From Magnetococcales bacterium WMHbinv6 (GTDB taxonomy: Bacteria > Pseudomonadota > Magnetococcia > Magnetococcales > Magnetaquicoccaceae), in the NCBI GenBank assembly GCA_002753135.1, contig PDZV01000002.1, positions 172,634-236,633 of the forward strand: a DNA stretch of 64,000 nucleotides. The letters run 5' to 3'. The notes under the pieces were generated by a model, which had not been told where the DNA came from, did not search any database, and worked only from the letters and a program-made list of their open reading frames with translations. Below are positions 62,459 through 64,000 of this stretch, in pieces (the stretch's first letter is position 1; every line of letters starts with the position of its first letter). The translations under genes and the position numbers were made by a program.

Positions 62459-62539
62459 CTTGCATCGTAAGAGAGAATCGGTTACCCTGTCAACCCTGTT
62501 TTCTCTATCGTCGCCACCACCTTGCGGAGTGTGCCCACG

Positions 62540-63025
62540 TTGTCTGTCGATACCTCTCCCTTTCCGGCTGTGGATCACGACCACGGATATTGCCGTTCCT
62601 GGATTTTGCAGCGGGCCCAACAGTTGTGTGAACAGCAAGGTATCCGCTTCACCCCGCAGCGGCGGGAGGTGTTGACCATTCTGGCCGCCTCGCACCATTG
62701 TCTGGGGGCCTACACCATTCTGGAACGGATGGCGCAACCGGCCCGGCGTCCGACACCGGCAGCCGTCTACCGGGCGCTGGATTTTTTGCTGGCCCTGGGG
62801 GTGGTGCATCGCATGCACGGGCAAAACGGCTATTTTGCCTGTACCCGTGCCAACCATCAAACCATCGTGCAGTTTTGGATCTGCCGGGGCTGTGGCGTGG
62901 TTGCCGAAAGCGAAAGTCAGGAGATTGCCCGGATCATGCCAAACCTGGCAGCCGAGATGGCCTTTCATCCCGTCTGGGTCACCATGGAAATTGAAGGGGA
63001 GTGCCATCGATGCCGCACGACCTGA
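62540..63025 (+). CDS. zur: Zinc uptake regulator (Fur family)
   Basis: The protein of about 161 residues has the Fur winged-helix pattern QQGIRFTPQRREVLTIL and TPAAVYRALDFLLALGVVHR, then the dimerisation part with structural zinc cysteines in ICRGCGVV and GECHRC. It should repress zinc uptake genes when zinc is sufficient. The start is uncertain: TTG 62540 has GGAG 10 nt upstream; GTG 62531 and TTG 62522 are alternatives. Its end overlaps the permease gene. Confidence 0.9.
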   Translation: MSVDTSPFPAVDHDHGYCRSWILQRAQQLCEQQGIRFTPQRREVLTILAASHHCLGAYTILERMAQPARRPTPAAVYRALDFLLALGVVHRMHGQNGYFACTRANHQTIVQFWICRGCGVVAESESQEIARIMPNLAAEMAFHPVWVTMEIEGECHRCRTT

Positions 63026-64000
63026 AGCCACAAGCGCCGCCGGTAACCCTCTCAAGGGAAAAATGGCTCGGTGGTCTGTTGATGCTGTTGGTCGTTGTGG
63101 CGCTGTTTTTGCCCAATCTGTTGCAGCAGCAAAGCGGCCTCAACACCAATCTGGAACGGCTCAACCAACAGCCGGGCACCGGCTGGCGGGAAAATTTTGC
63201 CACCTATTTCATCGCCATCGTCCTGGAAGGGGTACCCTATATGCTCCTTTCGGCCCTGGCCGGTGCCCTGCTGGAGTGGTTGATTCCGCCCCACTGGTTG
63301 CCCCGTATGGTCAAGCGACTGGGGATTGCCGGTATCCCCGCCGTCATTCTGCTTGCACCGCTTTTTCCCATCTGTGAATGCGGTATCGGCTTTGTTGCCC
63401 GCCGTCTGTTGCGTTTGGGCCTCCCTTTGCCCCATACCCTGGCCTACCTGCTGGCTGCGCCGATTCTGAATCCGCTGGTCCTGGCTGGTACCTGGATGGC
63501 CTTTGGACAAAATCTCTATTATCCGCTGTTGCGGGCCAGCGGGGCCATGCTGGTGGCTCTGTCGATCGCACTGCTGCTGCGCCGCCTGCCAGCGGAGTCG
63601 GTGCTGCTGCCCGAACTGCAGAGGGCCCACTCCACGGGTTGCGGCAGCGCCTCCTGTTGCCCGCCGCCACCCTTATCCGCCTGGTCCCGTTTTCGTCACC
63701 TGCTGTTGCAGGCCAGGACCGATTTTCTCGATTCGGCAGGCTATTTTCTCTTCGGTGTCCTGATCGCCAGCTTGATGAAAAGCCTGATCCATCCCGGTTG
63801 GTTCGCCGATTTGGGCCAGGGCACTGTTTCCGGACCGGCCACCATGATGGGCATGGCCTTTGTTCTCTCCCTCTGCGCCGGGGCCGATGCCTTTGTCGCC
63901 GCCAGCTTTGTCACCTTCTCTCCCCTCTCCCATCTCTCCTTTCTGCTGATCGGTCCCATGTTGGACATCAAACTGCTGTTCATGTATCGCACCCTCTTTC
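63010..64000 (+). CDS. ArsP/DUF318-family permease, cut by the window edge
   Basis: At least 330 residues are seen and the frame is open at the edge. It has several membrane helices and the family motifs FPICECGIGFVARRL, LAAPILNPLVL, and LCAGADAFVAASF with GPMLDIKL. A cytoplasmic loop carries GCGSASCC, a possible metal site. ATG 63010 overlaps the end of zur by 16 bases and has GGGGAG upstream, so it is in the zur operon. Relatives move organic arsenic or unknown substrates; here a role in zinc or another metal is inferred from context. Confidence 0.85.
   Translation, partial: MPHDLKPQAPPVTLSREKWLGGLLMLLVVVALFLPNLLQQQSGLNTNLERLNQQPGTGWRENFATYFIAIVLEGVPYMLLSALAGALLEWLIPPHWLPRMVKRLGIAGIPAVILLAPLFPICECGIGFVARRLLRLGLPLPHTLAYLLAAPILNPLVLAGTWMAFGQNLYYPLLRASGAMLVALSIALLLRRLPAESVLLPELQRAHSTGCGSASCCPPPPLSAWSRFRHLLLQARTDFLDSAGYFLFGVLIASLMKSLIHPGWFADLGQGTVSGPATMMGMAFVLSLCAGADAFVAASFVTFSPLSHLSFLLIGPMLDIKLLFMYRTLF

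Overview
The window reads as a contiguous chromosomal segment of a Gram-negative, flagellated, chemotactic proteobacterium. Evidence: an RND efflux operon with a TolC-type lipoprotein, periplasmic binding proteins, a methyl-accepting chemotaxis protein, flagellin, class A RNase P RNA, a Zur/ZnuA pair, HemL (C5 haem route), and many hybrid histidine kinases. The mix resembles marine or aquatic magnetotactic cocci (Magnetococcales) or related deep-branching proteobacteria. That assignment is an impression from protein style and was not tested. Coding is dense and moderately GC-rich. Genes often overlap as ATGA or TGATG, and TGA is a normal stop codon.

Layout. 1-8.1 kb: a partial chemoreceptor, an AT-rich gap, a cytidylate-kinase-like protein, hisE, an HD-GYP response regulator, a large hybrid kinase and a HIT protein. 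8.2-14.4 kb: rnpB (minus strand) with promoter and terminator, then a three-gene RND efflux operon. 14.5-15.6 kb: an AT-rich island with a decayed 10-bp repeat and two unknown small genes, the second with a membrane tail in the -1 frame. 15.6-21.6 kb: rsmB and a secreted unknown, flagellin with a long structured leader, a transglutaminase-like protease, a TPR glycosyltransferase-like protein and tRNA-Arg(CCG). 21.7-28 kb: thioredoxin, the yggS-TPR/SPOR-proC-yggT-DUF167 cluster and transketolase. 28-36.9 kb: a PhnD-like binding protein coupled to a hybrid kinase, a solitary phage-type terminase, a dCache/PAS hybrid kinase and a UPF0104-type membrane protein.

37-42 kb is a potassium module: kup, whose conserved C-terminus lies behind an in-frame TGA, then a KdpD lacking its N-terminal domain, and KdpE; no kdpFABC is present. 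42-48 kb: two tiny lysine-rich exported proteins, an unknown protein, a secreted metallophosphoesterase, radC, a block of perfect hairpins, rpe and htpX. 48-55 kb: split class II ribonucleotide reductase (NrdJa plus a TSCPD NrdJb), DUF302, and an overlapping operon of a 70-aa protein, an SbcC/YhaN-like ATPase with a membrane hairpin, and a PstS-like protein. 55-60 kb: an operon of REC-kinase, MFS transporter and ATP-grasp-like enzyme, then DUF2782 and ankyrin proteins. 60-64 kb: hemL, then znuA and zur-permease divergent around a palindrome that looks like a Zur box.

Most promising for follow-up are the kup stop codon with its conserved downstream tail, the membrane-anchored SMC-like ATPase operon, the AT-rich island with its out-of-frame membrane tail, the lone terminase, and the truncated KdpD beside Kup.
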